A stretch of 64,000 nucleotides of DNA from Labyrinthula sp. Ha. Lineage: Eukaryota > Sar > Bigyra > Labyrinthulida > Labyrinthulaceae. Where the stretch lies: positions 868,001-932,000 of the forward strand of contig JAALGZ010000004.1 of NCBI GenBank assembly GCA_015227615.1. The letters are read 5' to 3'. The translations under genes and the position numbers were made by a program. Positions 32,736 to 46,849 of this stretch are shown piece by piece. The notes under the pieces were generated by a model, which ran no database searches, had not been told where the DNA came from, and saw nothing but the letters and a program-made list of their open reading frames with translations. The number at the start of each line of letters is the position of its first letter. Position 1 is the first letter of the stretch.

Positions 32736-33671
32736 TCAAGAGGCTCTGCTTTGAATTAAGTATGTGAAACCAGAAAAGCACAATGCCGCTGGTGATGCAT
32801 ACTGGAATAGGACATATTCCACTGATAATATAGCTACAAGAAATTGGCCAGCGATAACAATAAAGACCAACGTATATAATGCCCTCGCGTTCCGAAGCCG
32901 AAGCAAAGCCTTCTCCATCCTCCTTGTTTCTGGAGTTTCTCCATGGGAAGTGCTATAGGAAACAAGCAGACTCTCTGCATCCTTGACCACTTGACGAATA
33001 AAAATCAGATGCAGCAAGATCAAAAGGGAGTAGAGAATGAAAGATCCCCAGACGAAGGTAATCAAGAACTTCTGCTCTGCATTCTTTGTTAAGTCCAGTA
33101 AAGATACAGAAACAAAAGGAATGCAAAATATGATTCCAAGCTTTGGGATAGTACTAAATGCATAAATGCCGTACTTAATCTCCATGATGCTTCTTTTGTT
33201 TTCGCGAATGAAACTCAGTTGTTTCAAGTATGCAAGAAATCTAGCATAATATCTTGAGAAAGCGTGAAATGATAAAATGACGCCAAGCGCAAGTAAAATA
33301 GACACAACTGGATCAAAGCCAAAGAAAGCAGTTTCGAGTTGTGCAAGCTTTATAATACATATCAAAGAAAATGTAATGATGTGTAGTAAGAAAAAGCCCA
33401 GTCGTTTAAAGTGTTTGATTTTTTTTACCCGCTGTATAGTCACATAAAGACCAATTAAATGGAGTATTGTTGAAATCATATAAAGAGTCTGAAGGAGTAC
33501 CAAATTTGAGATACAAGGAGATGAAGCTTTACTTGAGTATAAATCCCTCGAAGAAAACCATCCGTTTTCGCACATGCAAGTTCCATTCACACAAGTTCCA
33601 TGTGCTCCACATACTTCGCCTAAGAAAATTGAACAACCTTCTTCCTCTGCAAGACGTTTCAGAAAAGCCAT
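32736..33671 (-). CDS. EGF-like plus seven-pass membrane protein, paralogue 1
   Basis: 311 residues. Near the N-terminus (about 13-40) lies a small EGF-like module with six cysteines, CSIFLGEVCGAHGTCVNG followed by TCMCENGWF. There is no clear signal peptide, so the N-terminus would be carried across by the first helix. Seven hydrophobic helices follow, roughly at 57-80, 90-108, 121-138, 173-190, 200-223, 262-287 and 289-305. A basic, acidic-flanked segment (EKALLRLRNAR) precedes helix 6. The layout suggests a receptor or adhesion-type 7TM protein, but no known GPCR motif is visible. A close relative lies on the same strand at 61.2-62.1 kb; the two share most of the sequence, including the invariant block QLETAFFGFDP. 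Confidence 0.85.
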   Translation of the reverse strand: MAFLKRLAEEEGCSIFLGEVCGAHGTCVNGTCMCENGWFSSRDLYSSKASSPCISNLVLLQTLYMISTILHLIGLYVTIQRVKKIKHFKRLGFFLLHIITFSLICIIKLAQLETAFFGFDPVVSILLALGVILSFHAFSRYYARFLAYLKQLSFIRENKRSIMEIKYGIYAFSTIPKLGIIFCIPFVSVSLLDLTKNAEQKFLITFVWGSFILYSLLILLHLIFIRQVVKDAESLLVSYSTSHGETPETRRMEKALLRLRNARALYTLVFIVIAGQFLVAILSVEYVLFQYASPAALCFSGFTYLIQSRAS

Positions 33672-35667
33672 TGTATTTAGTAAAAGACCTGACTTACTAG
33701 TTTACTAGAAATGTGTTCGCGTTGGTTGTTATGCAAGGTTTTCGCTAAGAAGCTATATAGTAAAGCTGTACAAACATTGGAACATAAGTCCAGAGTAAAT
33801 TTAATCTCTTTAAAGCGTTGCTTAACATCAATTTCTTGTCTGTATCAGAAAACTTAAATAGGAAAAAAAGTTTCTCCTAGTGCGCACAAAGGAATGTAAA
33901 AGTTCCTGTTTGCTAACGATACCTACCGAAAGGACTTATTTTGGCAAATTATATAAGCATAACCTCGTGCTGTGACATAACAACACTATAGTAGCATTTA
34001 TATTTCCAATGAGCAATCTATATTCGAGACATGTTCAGCATTATCCAACTGCAGTCAATATATACGCTAATGATACCGGTATCGATCTTTTCGCGCGTCC
34101 CGGCTGGGATCCTATACCTAATAGTAAATACCCGACTTTCCGGTCTAATAGAGTTTATTTAGCCAATTATATGACAAAAGGCCATTTACTCCTCTTCTCG
34201 TTGCTGAATTCCCTCTGGTATGGATGGAAAGCTCTTAGTTGACCTTTTCTTGTACTAAAGGTTGTACATTTGCTTTTGTCACAACTCACAAGTGTATAAT
34301 TGAGATAGAGTACTGGAAAGCACCTGAAGTTGAGTCCTCAAGAGAGTTGTAAATGTATTACACTAGACACTCTAGCATACCTCAATCAGAATTCATAAAG
34401 TAATATTCTTTCTATTTGAAGGAGCAGCGGGATTAAAGGTGTTGCTTTTGGTAGAACCACTCCCGAACTGCTCCTTCCGTATGTTTTGGACAAAATTTAG
34501 CTTGTTATGGCAACCTCATACATAATATCAGTATTAATTCAGTGGTTTCTGTTTGAACTGGAACACCTCCAAAATTGTTTATAAAGGTAAGTTAGGAGAC
34601 AAAGTTTTGTTTTGTACAACTAACAAGCTTAAGAGCTCTATGCTATAGATTTGTTCCGAATAGAAGGTTCGACAGGGGCTATTTGAAGGATTATAATATT
34701 TTATGTTATTTTAAGGTAGCACCGTGCAAACGGTCCTCTTGCTTAAGATGAGGGTTAACATGGAAAGGATGTCCCAATATCCACAGAGGCTAGTTGTATT
34801 ACCAAACGATACAGAATTGTTCCAATTATTATTAACATCCTACGCTCTTTTCTTCAAGATATAAGGAACATAATAAGTTTCAAGTTTGTAACTCCCTATT
34901 CTGAACTGAAACGAACAAGAGACATAGTAAAAAAGCTGTAAGTTTGAAGAATATATGCGAACTTGGAAGCTAAGAAATTAAAAGTTGAAACTAAAATTTC
35001 AACATATGGAATTTTTTGTTTTAATCTAATACTTCAGTTAGCTGATCTTGGCTATTTCATTGATTATCTAGTTGTATATAGCGAATTCATCATGAATAAG
35101 CTTTCTCTAGCTTCATCAGGTGACCTTAGATAATTTCCTCGCCTTATAATCTTACTTGTAGTTTCCAGTTATTTATAGTTAATATGATCTGTGCTAATGG
35201 CTTTTAATAGGTTATTCTTTTGTCTTGCACCTGGAAGAGAATTGAACTATCGCCAAGCTTATTCTTATCCCGAAGTAATAGTTTAATTTGTCAGTATCCT
35301 ATACCTTATCTTACACTCGTTTTTCATAGTTCCAGACGTTAGGCACAGTGGTGTGTCACCGTAAAGATAGATGTCGGTCAACATTTAAGCACACAGTTAC
35401 ATAAAAAGATAAAAGCAAGGGAGCAGATCTTAAGGAAACTTATACTACCTTTTAGGCTACTGACTAACACAATTGATAATAAGCTAAGAAAACAATTTTC
35501 AACTCAAGGTCATGGAATTATACTGTATATCAGCTCACCCTGGGTACGTGAAAGTGGATTGTCAATTGATTATTTCTGACTTGTTACTTCGTTTTCTTGG
35601 CATTATGGTAGTCTGATGAGATTAAAAACTTTCACTGACTCAAAGTTCTCAAGTTGATTGAGCAGTG
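33672..35667. other. Intergenic region
   Basis: It contains one doubtful 77-codon frame (34009-34242) listed separately. The rest is AT-rich with no recognised gene, RNA or bounded repeat. Confidence 0.45.
34009..34242 (+). CDS. Possible small ORF, 77 aa
   Basis: ATG-started, divergent from the EGF+7TM gene and about 340 bp away. The product has mixed composition with several Tyr, Asn and Pro residues and a weakly hydrophobic end (HLLLFSLLNSLWYGW). No family is recognised. Its composition is less biased than that of neighbouring chance frames, the only point in its favour. Confidence 0.3.
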   Translation: MSNLYSRHVQHYPTAVNIYANDTGIDLFARPGWDPIPNSKYPTFRSNRVYLANYMTKGHLLLFSLLNSLWYGWKALS

Positions 35668-36300
35668 ATGATGACTAGGGGTGTTATTTGATTTATTGAT
35701 AATTTATCAATAAAAGATTTCCCAATATTTTTCTTATTGATTGATTCTGATAATTCCCAAATTATTTTGATTGATTATTGATTATCATTGATAATCAATA
35801 ATGAATTTGGTCACATGGCCTTTGGCTAAGCGGTCAAGAAAAGCTATATTTCATTTTGCCACCGTATGTAATTCTCCTAAGAACGGAGCATATAACTAAA
35901 GTTTCTTAACGGTGGAACCTTATTTTACTGTAACAAACCTTTTTGTCAAATCTGTCCTGAGGTAGTACTAAAGCAGGAGCCTTACCGTTATACCACAGCA
36001 TAATGTTTCGTTAAGAAACCCAACATATCACCCTGCTGCATTCTATTACTGGTTATTCCGGGCTAAATGTTCTATTTATACGTATTTTCGTGCGTAGCAT
36101 AAATAAAAAATATGTTGTTGGACCGTTTGGATTCAAGGCCAGGTGGGCCTATTTATTACTGATTATTAGTTAATAATCAAAATGAAAATTGTTTTATTGA
36201 TAATCAATCAAAATGCAGATTCTTTTATTGATAATCAGAATCAAAATGATTATCAAATAATTATTGATAATTCTTATCAAATAACACCCCTAATGATGAC
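35668..36300. mobile_element. hAT-type MITE, copy 2, with exact 8-bp target duplication
   Basis: The element at 35676-36292 (617 bp) starts TAGGGGTGTTATTTGAT and ends in its reverse complement. The identical 8-bp ATGATGAC flanks both sides (35668-35675 and 36293-36300), the hallmark of hAT insertion. Inside the termini are many copies of GATAATCAATCAAAATG and palindromic TTGATAATCAA units on both sides. It has no transposase and needs one from an autonomous hAT element outside this window. The perfect duplication and well-matched termini mark it as younger than copy 1 at 26.2 kb. Confidence 0.92.
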
Positions 36301-39300
36301 ACCTTTAGAAATAAAACCGTGAAACCAACTAGAGGGCAACATATCTTGGCAAGAAAATGCTCGAAAATGTATGACTCGTAAAGACAAAAATTTTCTTATC
36401 ACGAACTGAGATTTAAGTATCTGGCAAAAAATTCACTACAAATATTTCTGATAGAGAACAAACTTACAACTCGTGGTTAGGCTACTTCAACTAATTAGAA
36501 TAAATGCTTAACGAAATTCTAGACAAGCCAGTCACTACATGTAATATATCCATGTTAGTCGAAAAATTTATATGAAGTTCTGAGGCAAGCTTATGGTATT
36601 TCCATACTTGTTCAAACATTCTTAGATTGGAGGCAATGCCTGACATAAATCTAATAATTACAACAAGTCATAGAAGTAATTAGGGAGGGAGAGGATAGAA
36701 ATCTGAGTACTATTTGTATAGCAAAGGAGTTTTCTGCTACTTTGGAAAGAACAAATAGAATAGAAATGAATTGTTTTCAGTGAGAATATGGCTGAGTTTT
36801 ATTTCAGTTATTGAATCGAGGGTAAAACCTGTTTACCTGCGCTGAAGTTGAGACACATAGCCAATATCATAATAACATTCTAACGTGCCGTAATAGTGAG
36901 GTGTTCTAAATCAACAGTCAAACTTATTCTATGACTTTTTGAAAGCAATGTTTTCTCGTGCAAAAGACATTTCGCAAAGATGTATATATATATGTATGTA
37001 TATGTATTTCAAAGTACACAATAAAATACTAGGCATATCGGTACGTGCAGTTTACATAGCTGTAACAATAGGAACAACATTGTGGTTTGGTAACAGGGGA
37101 CATTATTTCGATTGATACAAAATTTAGACAGTTTCGGAGATGATGCTTCCAGTAATATGCTGTTCAGAATGGTAGGTGAAGGATCTAAATGGTCTAGCTG
37201 ACTAAAATACCGAGATTTATGGATTATGAATGGTTTATTAGGATGGATTCTATTATATAAATTATTATCTAAACCCTATCGTTATTGGATATGAATAAAA
37301 TGATTTAGGCTAAAGTGTCAAGATAAACGGGGTACATTTAAATCAAAATATACCCGATTATTGTACGTACTAATGACATTTTGAAATCTATGTACAACCT
37401 TCGGATCTATGCGATACTTAAAAGATTTTATTGCAGAATTGACAAAAAAGCTGAAAGTTAGAATAAACCCTTAGTATTAACTAAGGAGTTTATATCTATT
37501 ACGTACATTTTCCATGTTATTTCTGGCTATTTGGAGGTCAAACATTCTTTTTTTAGGGTGTTCAATAACATACTTATCAAGGCTTCAATAACTCGAGCTG
37601 TTGTATGAACCCCGATAAAATGTCATACATACAGACTTCTTTGTAGAGAACCACAGTTTTTCTGCAGAATATCATTATGTATGGCTATTTTAAATATATT
37701 TTCATTTTCTAGTTCTGGAAGTTCCAGTCAACGAAGCGTTTTTTTTTTCATTGATATCAATAACTTTTTTAAAGAAAAAATGCACAGTGAGATCACATAT
37801 TCAAGTGATCTTGGTTGAGCTCATTGTTATAGAATATAGTTCAATCTTTTGATACTGAAAAAATGTTTTAAAAACACGGGTTATGCTGGTTGCTAGATAG
37901 AAGGGCACGATATCTTGGCCATATCGACTAACTAAGTTTATATTTTGACGATTATATATTTCTTGTGTAATTTCAAGGAAAAGGTATGGTTGTAAATGTG
38001 GATTTTAGATTAGGAGTGAATAGTACTTATTTTTAGATACAGAATATTATACATACAATTGTCAAAACAATATTCTAGATAACAAAGACACTAATATTGA
38101 AACAATAATGTCTAATTACTATATTAGCCGATATCATAGTTCTTATTACCAATAGCCTAGACCTCTGAGAGCTCTGTCACATAGAGACTGAAGTCATTGT
38201 CATTCTCGAGTTAAAGTAGCAATTATTTTTCTGTGTAGATGTAACCGAATTATAAGAACAAAAACATCATAAACGCAAATTTAATTTGCTATAGCTCCAT
38301 TAAGATCCCTATGGTTCACATTATTTCATTTTTCACATCCTGAAGAGCTACGTTTTGTAAATATAGAGCACTACGAGGCTTTGATAGGGACATCTTGCTA
38401 CTACAATGAATAAATTTTTGGTAAAACACCATTGGAAAACCTTCTAAGATATTGCATGTGGAAAGATCTTGCACAAATGTTAACTTAAACATAAGAAGAT
38501 AAAAGACATCGAGATCGTTGAATATTAAGTATTTTCACTTTTATTATCTCCTTAGATTCAATTAATGAGGAGATTTGAGTTAGCTATAGAGTTTCTGGAT
38601 GTAATAAACTGCTAAATGAAAAATGTTAATGTTTAATATGAATACAGAGAAAAATTTCGGGCTAGCTGAAGTATATCTCTCATTCTCAAATCTATATGTA
38701 GCTATCATAGTTGTCTGGGTTAACCATAATTTCATTTCAAAGAGATTTTGTTAATTACTCTCAATAATACACTTCAAAATCTTATTTCTTAGATCCTTGG
38801 AACTCATAAATTATTTCACCATACTCACAAAGTAATGCTATCAGAAGTAAATATCACATGTAAAATCACAGATGTGAACATCAGGAATCTTATGGTTCAG
38901 GTTGTACTCTTGCTAAAGACCAGTTTGAATAATCCGGATGATGTTAAATAAACACATATATGTAAGCAATGTTGTATTATATTAGCGCAAGTCCAGATTG
39001 TTTCAGTTAATTTGATGTGTTGGAGAAAGTGGAAGATAGTTCAGATTGTCTCTTCATATTTACCATTTCAACTAATAAAATGATGGTAAGAAAATTCAAA
39101 TCTAATAAATTTTATCATCCCTTGAAGCTCAAAGTTGATTTCGTCGTGGGTAAAATTCAATTTTGAGTAAGAAAGTATACATGGTATTTCATAATGGCGT
39201 AGCCAGAAGGCAACGAATATAACCGTGCATAACATATCTTAAAAAGAAAGTACTAGCGATAATTGTTCGTCTAATTTTATTTTAATGAAGCTAGAAAAAC

Positions 39301-40919
39301 AAGTTAATTGGATTAATTCAAATTCAGTTTGCTCACAAGCAACATTCTAGTCAACCATAATAGAAACATGTTCTTGCCCAACATTTCTCTTTTAGAGCTA
39401 TATGTTTGCACTAGTGGTTCCCCAAAACTACTTATGATAGCATTGGGAAAACATTAAGATTATAGAAATAAGAATTAAGGTAGACAGTTATAAGTGTAGT
39501 ACAGTCAATTGAGTATTACTAGAAGTAAATATCTTAGAATTGGATCACTTTTCGGTAGCTCTAAATGTAATAAAAACTTGTTTGTGTGAATAATGAGCAC
39601 AGATATACCTGGATCCTTATCACTTTTCTTTGAAGTCCAACTGTAAAAAACCCAGCACCGGGTTGAACCATATTATGAGGCCATTTATATTGATAAATAT
39701 TGTTAACTCCCAAAACTGTATCAGATTTCGGACTAAATAGAAAGTTCAAAATTATTGCATAATACTAATATAGGACTTATTCTTCTCATTTCAGTGGAAT
39801 CCTACTGAATATAGGTGTACGTTAATGCTTTTTACTTTCATAGCTAAGTTCCTAAATGTGGTTTATATATTAGGTATGTTAGTAATCCTTAATATATTTA
39901 AATCCAATAATAAACCTTGCTGCTATGTACTTTGTTGTTGCACTTTCTTAACATTATTGATTCCTATTTCATGTATTAAAAGTAAAGGTGGAGTAAAGGG
40001 TTAGAACTAATTGACTTGATATGAAATTTATTAATGTAGATTGACTTAATTTTTTTTAACTTTAAATACATTTTTGAGTTCAGAAGGCAAAGTAAGTAGT
40101 AGTCGGTTTAATAGTCGATTTCCAAAGAATAGTTCACCTTTCACACTGGTTATAATGTCAACGGTCTGGACTATATAAAGTATTACGTTCATCAAAACAG
40201 GATGTGTATCTTCCAAGCAAAGTTTTTCAAGAGCTACGTAATTATAACATAAATTAAAGTAAAACTTGATTAGTTATTCTCAATGATTTTCCAGGAATCA
40301 GTTATCGAGTTACAACCATTTCAAGTACATATGTAGCATCTCTTAATTATATTTATAGTGTCCCAAACTAATTTCTGGGGTCTACTTTTATGTTTATTAG
40401 CTGCTTTAAACTGTGTGAATCTAAGTAAATATAACTTGTCTGTTCTACAAATTTTGTTTAGAGTTTAGTATCATGTTCGTCTGGAGAAAGAATCTTCTGT
40501 ACAGACTAAGAGCGGACTGTTTACTACCTAGTTTTATATTCAAATCATAGTGTCATATATACTCGTAGAAGATTTAGAATTTGTGGTATCACTTCATAAA
40601 AATTATTAGATCAATGTTGCCTAAAACTCTGTCGTAGTCTATCGTATGCTGTTCTCGAAAGCCCCTTGTATACTTTCTTTTTCTTGGAATATATTGGCCC
40701 TAATAAAATGCTTATCTACCAAATCGGTGAATGGACTAGATTTTGATATAAACATCTGGTATTTTACAAAATTAGAATCTAGTTGAAGGTGTTCTCATTG
40801 TTGGAAAATTGAAATATTCCTCAAATCCGACTACCAAAAAGCAGTACATCTCAATATGAAACCGCTTTTCATTTAATTACGTTTTTCTTACGTGAAATAG
40901 TTTAAACCATCATTATCCC
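36301..40919. other. Gene desert
   Basis: 4.6 kb of AT-rich DNA with no frame that looks coding. A short TA/TG microsatellite lies at 36980-37010. No RNA gene or bounded transposon was recognised. Confidence 0.5.
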
Positions 40920-41240
40920 ATGAATATCGTAAAATATTTTTCTTATTTGTATCTTTTGTGTTCATGGTATCGGATGTTTGTTATACCTTTGTGTGTCACA
41001 CTTATAGCAGCTGTTTCTTTGGGCTTTCTACGCCAAACTGGGTTATCTAAAAAATATATTAACATTTTCTTAAATTTCGTATTAATTATTCAAATCCTAT
41101 TGTTTTACCATTATTTTCATTTTTTTGAGCCAATGCATACTTGGAAAATGCCTTCTCTATCTCAATTTGTATCTTGCCATGCTGCTTCATGGACTCAACA
41201 TAAATGGAATACATCAATATGGCATTTCCACTCTTTATAA
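40920..41240 (+). CDS. Possible small two-helix membrane protein ORF
   Basis: 106 codons from an ATG. Two hydrophobic helices (about residues 19-37, MFVIPLCVTLIAAVSLGFL, and 47-66) are joined by a short basic loop, and an aromatic, His/Trp-rich tail follows. No family is recognised. It ends 200 bp before the 5' LTR of element A. The Trp and His content is unusual for random AT-rich DNA, which slightly favours a real gene or exon. Confidence 0.35.
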   Translation: MNIVKYFSYLYLLCSWYRMFVIPLCVTLIAAVSLGFLRQTGLSKKYINIFLNFVLIIQILLFYHYFHFFEPMHTWKMPSLSQFVSCHAASWTQHKWNTSIWHFHSL

Positions 41241-41439
41241 ACAAATCTCAGATTAGCTGCAAGCACAAGACAAACAATGCCAAAGCGTCGATTTTCCTCA
41301 TTTACAGGTAACCACCGCTTGTCCTTAATTAAAGAGAAAAAATGTAGTTATCTATAACTTATTAACAACTTAAATTGCAATTTATTATCCATTACTTGGA
41401 AATTTGGTCCTTGATCAAGACTTTTATTGCTTTCCATAG

Positions 41440-41722
41440 TGTTAAGGACGAATAGCTTTTATTCCTCTCCTATTTGTTATATTTTGTGCTAGAATAGTTG
41501 GTTACTTGAGGGTTTGGGTCGTTTACTTTACTCTCTTTTATTCCCCTTATGTTTGGTTTAGTGGTAGCCGTTTGAATAGTGGGAATATATAGCCTTTACG
41601 TTTTTACGAGTTAACAAAAGTAAAAAAAAAGGTGAAACTGCTATCAATACTTATTCTATTCGAGTTATTTGGTTTGTGTACGTCTACAAGAAAAAGTAAA
41701 AGGACAAAAAACCCTTAATATT
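41440..41722 (+). repeat. 5' LTR of element A
   Basis: 283 bp starting TGTTAAGGA. It aligns along its full length with 48152-48431 at about 91% identity by eye. The A-rich string AACAAAAGTAAAAAAA and the block GGTGAAACTGCTATCAATAC are shared by both. Confidence 0.9.
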
Positions 41723-44700
41723 GCAATATTGGTTTTTACCAAGTATTTGAAACAGATATTTCTGAGCTGTAGTTGTTCATATTCACGTTAATAAGAATTT
41801 GACCCGGAAAGAAGGTTTAGTGAAAGGATAAGTTAAGAAACAAGAAGCAGCTGAGATTGGTTGCGATAGTTATATTCTTGTTAGCTTGAAGCATGAGTGA
41901 AGACGGATCAACCCCGAGGAATAGGGGATTCAACGCGAAGCAAGTGGCGAGCATGTTAAGCACGGCTACTAAAGGTCAGATAGACTCACTTGGAATAATA
42001 CTTTCTAACTTGATGGGAGAAGAAGATATTCCCGTTTTAGAGAAGTTAGAGACTGAGAAAACCAAGAGTTTTGTTTATGAATATGAAAGGATGGGTGACA
42101 TGGAGCGGAAAGAAGTTTGTTTGAAGAGGAAGTTATGAGAACAAGTGTTTGGAAATTTTGAGGATCTTGGAAAGACATCAACAAACGAGGATATCATTTC
42201 TTTATTGAAGGAGTTATTAAAGGATGAACGAATGCCAGATCTACAATTACCAGAAGATCTAATAAGGAAGAATATAAACTTTAATTTTCAGTTGAAAGAA
42301 GGATATGTTGTTACAACCCTACTAAAATAAGTGGATAAGTTATTAGCAGAAATGCCACCAGAAGCTGAAAAGAAACCTAAAGTTATAGCCTGTGCGATAC
42401 TGGACTTGTTACCTCCATACTTTTTTGTTTAAAGAAGATTTATCACTGAGGCCTTCTCTAAAAGCAAAAGATAGGTCGGTGTTAAAGAACTACGTTTTGG
42501 AATGTCTTCCCAGCAGACGAGTTGGAGACAGATTAAAGAAATAATATGGAATCGGAAAACGGACAGAGAAGAAAGAGAGTAAGAAGAAGATAAATGTAGT
42601 TACCAAAAATGATAAAAAGGAGAGGGGTAATAAGATGTCGTTTGAAGAACTACCTGGTCATCGTTGGTTATGTCCTTACTGTTACAAGTATGGGTATATT
42701 GAGCCCAAATGTTTTAGGAAACAGCGAAACCAAGCCCCGGCTCAACAGCCGTCGCTTGAAGAGATACAAAAGAGATATGAAATATACAAGGAAAGAAGGA
42801 AGGAGAAGAAAGTCATGAACAAAATTGAGAAGGTAGGAGACGAACCAGAAGCTCTAGAAACAAATGAGGAGAAAGGCGAGGAAGTGGAATTATTCAGGAC
42901 ATCATTCAAGATGGTAAGAAGGGATGGTGAAAAATACGATTTCAATTTAGTTCAAGGTGATGCTGAGGTAGAGGTTAGACTAAGTGGATCGAAAAGGATA
43001 TTTGTAGCGCTTCTCGATAGCGGAGCATTTAGAAGTGCTATTAACATGAAGTTGAGAGAATATTGTAGCAAGACGGTAGAGTTTAGACAGCCTTTGAGAG
43101 TTACTATAGCAGGAGGAGAAAAATATGTAGTGAAAGAGTATGACTACATCGATAACATTGAAGTGAAATTAGATGGAAAGTATTTTAACTTTCAAAATGT
43201 GCCAGTAATGATTTTATACGTAGCCTTGTGGGACAATCTGATCATCGGAAATGACGTATTACGAGCACATGGTCTAGATCCAATATCGGCCTTAAAACAA
43301 AAGATGAGTCACAGTAAGCAAGTTAATATGATGAAAAGAGAGAATGTAAATTTACACTTTTTAGCGGATTGGTTTGTTAAATAGATGGGGAAAGAGGTAT
43401 TTCTAGATGATGAGTTAAATAAGGTGGAGTTAGAAATTGAAGGGGGAGGAAGAAACATCTTTGGAGTAAGGATCCCTGACAAGATGTGCGGCAACGAACC
43501 GGGGGAATTTCTTGAGGAGTAAAATGATGATATAGACTTCAAGAACCTGGATGAGGGAGCTAATTTAGGAAAGGAGAATAGGGATGATGAAGAGAGAATG
43601 AAGTCTATAATAGAGGAAAAGATGATGAATATTGATATCAAGTTGTTCGGAAGTTCGCAGAAGAAAAGCGGGAATACGTTGAGATGATGAAACGTCATGC
43701 AATTTCCTTTGGTGATGGAGAGTCTCCGACTAAGTTATCGAATTTGACGCCCGTTAACTGCACTCTAGAAAATGGGAAGTCGGTGGGGTGCTTAAACAGC
43801 ATCCAGTGGGTCCGGAACAGGAGCGGTTTTTCTAAACCAGAGTGAAGCAGATGTTGAAAACTTCCATAATATGGGTAAATACTGATCCGACGACAGCCAT
43901 GAGTATGATGGTGGTCCAGAAAAAAAGGGCCCAAGCGCTTACGTCTTCTGGTAGATTTTATGCCACTGAACAGTATTACAAAACGTGTTAGTAATACGTT
44001 GCCCAAGTTGGGTTTACAGTTTAATCGTGCAAGAGGAAAGAGTTACAATGCCACGTTTGATTTTTTGAGCGGTTTTAATTATTTGAAGTGCACCTAGAAA
44101 GCTGGAAGATACTTCACGTTCACCACTCCTTGGGGAGTAGCTTACTCCTTTAATGAAGTACCCCAAGGGTAATGTAACACACCTTCATTGTTTAGTATGA
44201 GGCAGATTGAAGAAGTACTGCTACCTGCAAAATTATGGCCACACCATGCAATGCAGTGGATTGACAATACAACTATAATGGTTGAAAGTACTGGCAATTT
44301 AATAGAATATGTGGATCGATATCTAACCCAAATTGCGAAGAAGAAATTAAGAATAAATATCGAAAAATGTGACTTCATATGTGGTGAGGTGGTATTTTGC
44401 GGAAGAAAGCTAATCAAAGAAGAATTTAAATTTGATTCAACGTATGAAACTGGTTTACTTGAACGAAAGAAACCCAGGTGTCTCCACGAGTTAGCGCAGT
44501 TTGTGTATACTGTTAACTTTCTATGTTCAATTATCTCTCAATTCTCAAGAATAAGGAAGGCTGTAATAGGAAAGTTCAAAATTACAGGTCGGTTGAAGAA
44601 CTTAGAGAGAAAGAGAATCATTTTCAATTGGTTTCCTGAACAAACCTTTGCATTTGAAGAACTGGTTAAAGTATTGAAACAATCTCTGAAGAATACACTT

Positions 44701-46849
44701 GGTTACTATAATTTTAAAGAGGACCTATATATCTTCGCTGACGGCTATGATCTCCACTGGGGATTATACATAATGCAAACTTCTGAGGCGGTAGATACGG
44801 AAGAACCCTTGGAAAATAGTTTTCGGGTTATTGCTATGGCAAGCGGATCATTTATTGGTTCACAAATAAATTGGCACATCTCCTCCAAGGAGTTATACCC
44901 AGCCGTGATGGCGTTGAAGAAATACCCTTACTATTTGCTGTTCAATGGTCATCGTAAAATATTATTTACTGACCACAGAAATCTAGTTTGTATTTTAACT
45001 CCGAAAGATATAAAGATAAAAGCATACGCTACGCATATAGGTAGATGGGCGGCGGACTTCATGCACATTAACTTACAGCTATATCACCTGGAAGGGTATA
45101 AAAATGTCCCCACTGATATACTATCGTGTTGGTTGGATCCCAACTATAGTTAATCGGAGGAGAAAGAGCAACTTAAGTGTCTAAAATCAGTGATGTATGA
45201 TACAGATGAGGTTGAATATTCGAAAAGAGTTGATAAATATCATGTATCACACCGCCATCCTTCGCAAAATAGTCCGGTAGCGGGAAACTGGCCTATAATG
45301 GATGAATTATTCGTACTAGAGATGTAAAGAAGAGATAAGAGAGACTTACAAAAAGTATTGAAATAGAGTGGAAAAAATCGTTCTCACGAAAAGTTTGACA
45401 GAACCGGCTATCGTACATGTACATTCGCTTTACAATCATGGGGAGAAAAAACTGGAATGGGCATTTATTTGAAAGAATTACGTAGTAATTCCGGAATTAT
45501 CAAAGTTAATGAAAGAAACTATTGATCGTATGCATTTACAATGCATGCATTGTCAAAGAAGGTCTTTAATTGTAAGAAGATCAGTTAATTTGATTAAGTT
45601 AGGTTCAAGAGCTTGGAGTATTTTGTATGCTGATTTTCTTTATATAAATCCCACTGGTTGTGTATTAACTATCATAGATAGTTTGACAAGGATCACTTCA
45701 TTGAGTTATATTAAGGTTCCTACAGCTGTTTCTGTGGTTCAAGGTTTATGGAAGTTTAATACTAGTCTTAGTTTAGCAAGGTAGTTTATGTTAGTGACTG
45801 ACCAAGGTATTCATTTTGTTAACAAAATAGTTAAAACATTTTTAAGAAGCTGTAATGGAATCCATTACATTACTTTTGCATATTGCAGCCAAACATCTGA
45901 ATCTGTAGAAGTACAAATCGTGAAATTTTGAAGAATTTTAGGTGTTTGGTATCAGATTTTGGATTAACAAAAGAACAATGGCCAGGTATCTTAGATATGG
46001 TGCAATTGTAAATGAACTCATCTCTTTTACGATGCAGATATTTAGAGGAGCAAACACCGTTTGAACTCTTATTTGGAGAAAAATTGGGTATAAGTGTTAT
46101 TGGGTATTCACTTGAAGGCTTAAGAGAAGCTGAAGTTGAGATGCTGAAAGCGCAAGGTAGTGGATTCCATAAGAAGATCCATGAGTTGCAAGAAAAAGCT
46201 TTCAGGAAAGGTTTACTCTATAGACATAAAACCCACAAGAGGTACAACAAAGGTTTACTTTCTCTTAATTTCTACGAAGAAGAATAAGTTTGGTTGTCAG
46301 AAAAACCTGTAGATTCTGGTAATAAGGACAAGCGCAGACCTAGATGGTCTGGTTTTTACCAAGTAATAAAGATAATATCTGAACATATTTATGAAGTAGA
46401 AAATTTATTTGGGGTTAGGAAGACGCGCCATTCTTCGTTGATGGTGCCTTTTTCTACTTCTACTTTCTTGCCGAACGCTAATACGCAAGCAGTTTTTATT
46501 ACTGATAAGGGAAAGTTAGCTGTGTAGGATGCAAAGGATATTAGGAATGAGAAAGTTGATGAAGTTCTAGTACGTATCGTGTGGAAACGATTTGATCAGA
46601 CGTGAGATACATGGGAGACGTTAGTTGTTATATTTGAAGATGTGCCTCTGTTATTGAAGAAATATTTTGAAGAAAATAGGGAGAATAATTTAGTTAAGGA
46701 AGCGATATATCTCTTGAAGACATTGTTTCCCGCCAATGAATGGATTAGTAGATTTGGAATTTTTGTGATCAAAGAAAACGAGCAAGTTGAGCTTCAGGAA
46801 TGGAAGCACAAGTTACTCAAAGGAAGAATATATATAACTCCTGATGGCA

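Noticed and set aside
35945-36010. tRNA A-box-like string on the minus strand (GTGGTATAACGGTAAGGC)
   Set aside because: No matching B box at the proper distance and no acceptor stem. It lies inside the hAT MITE and is not a tRNA gene, though a tRNA-derived origin of that stretch cannot be excluded.
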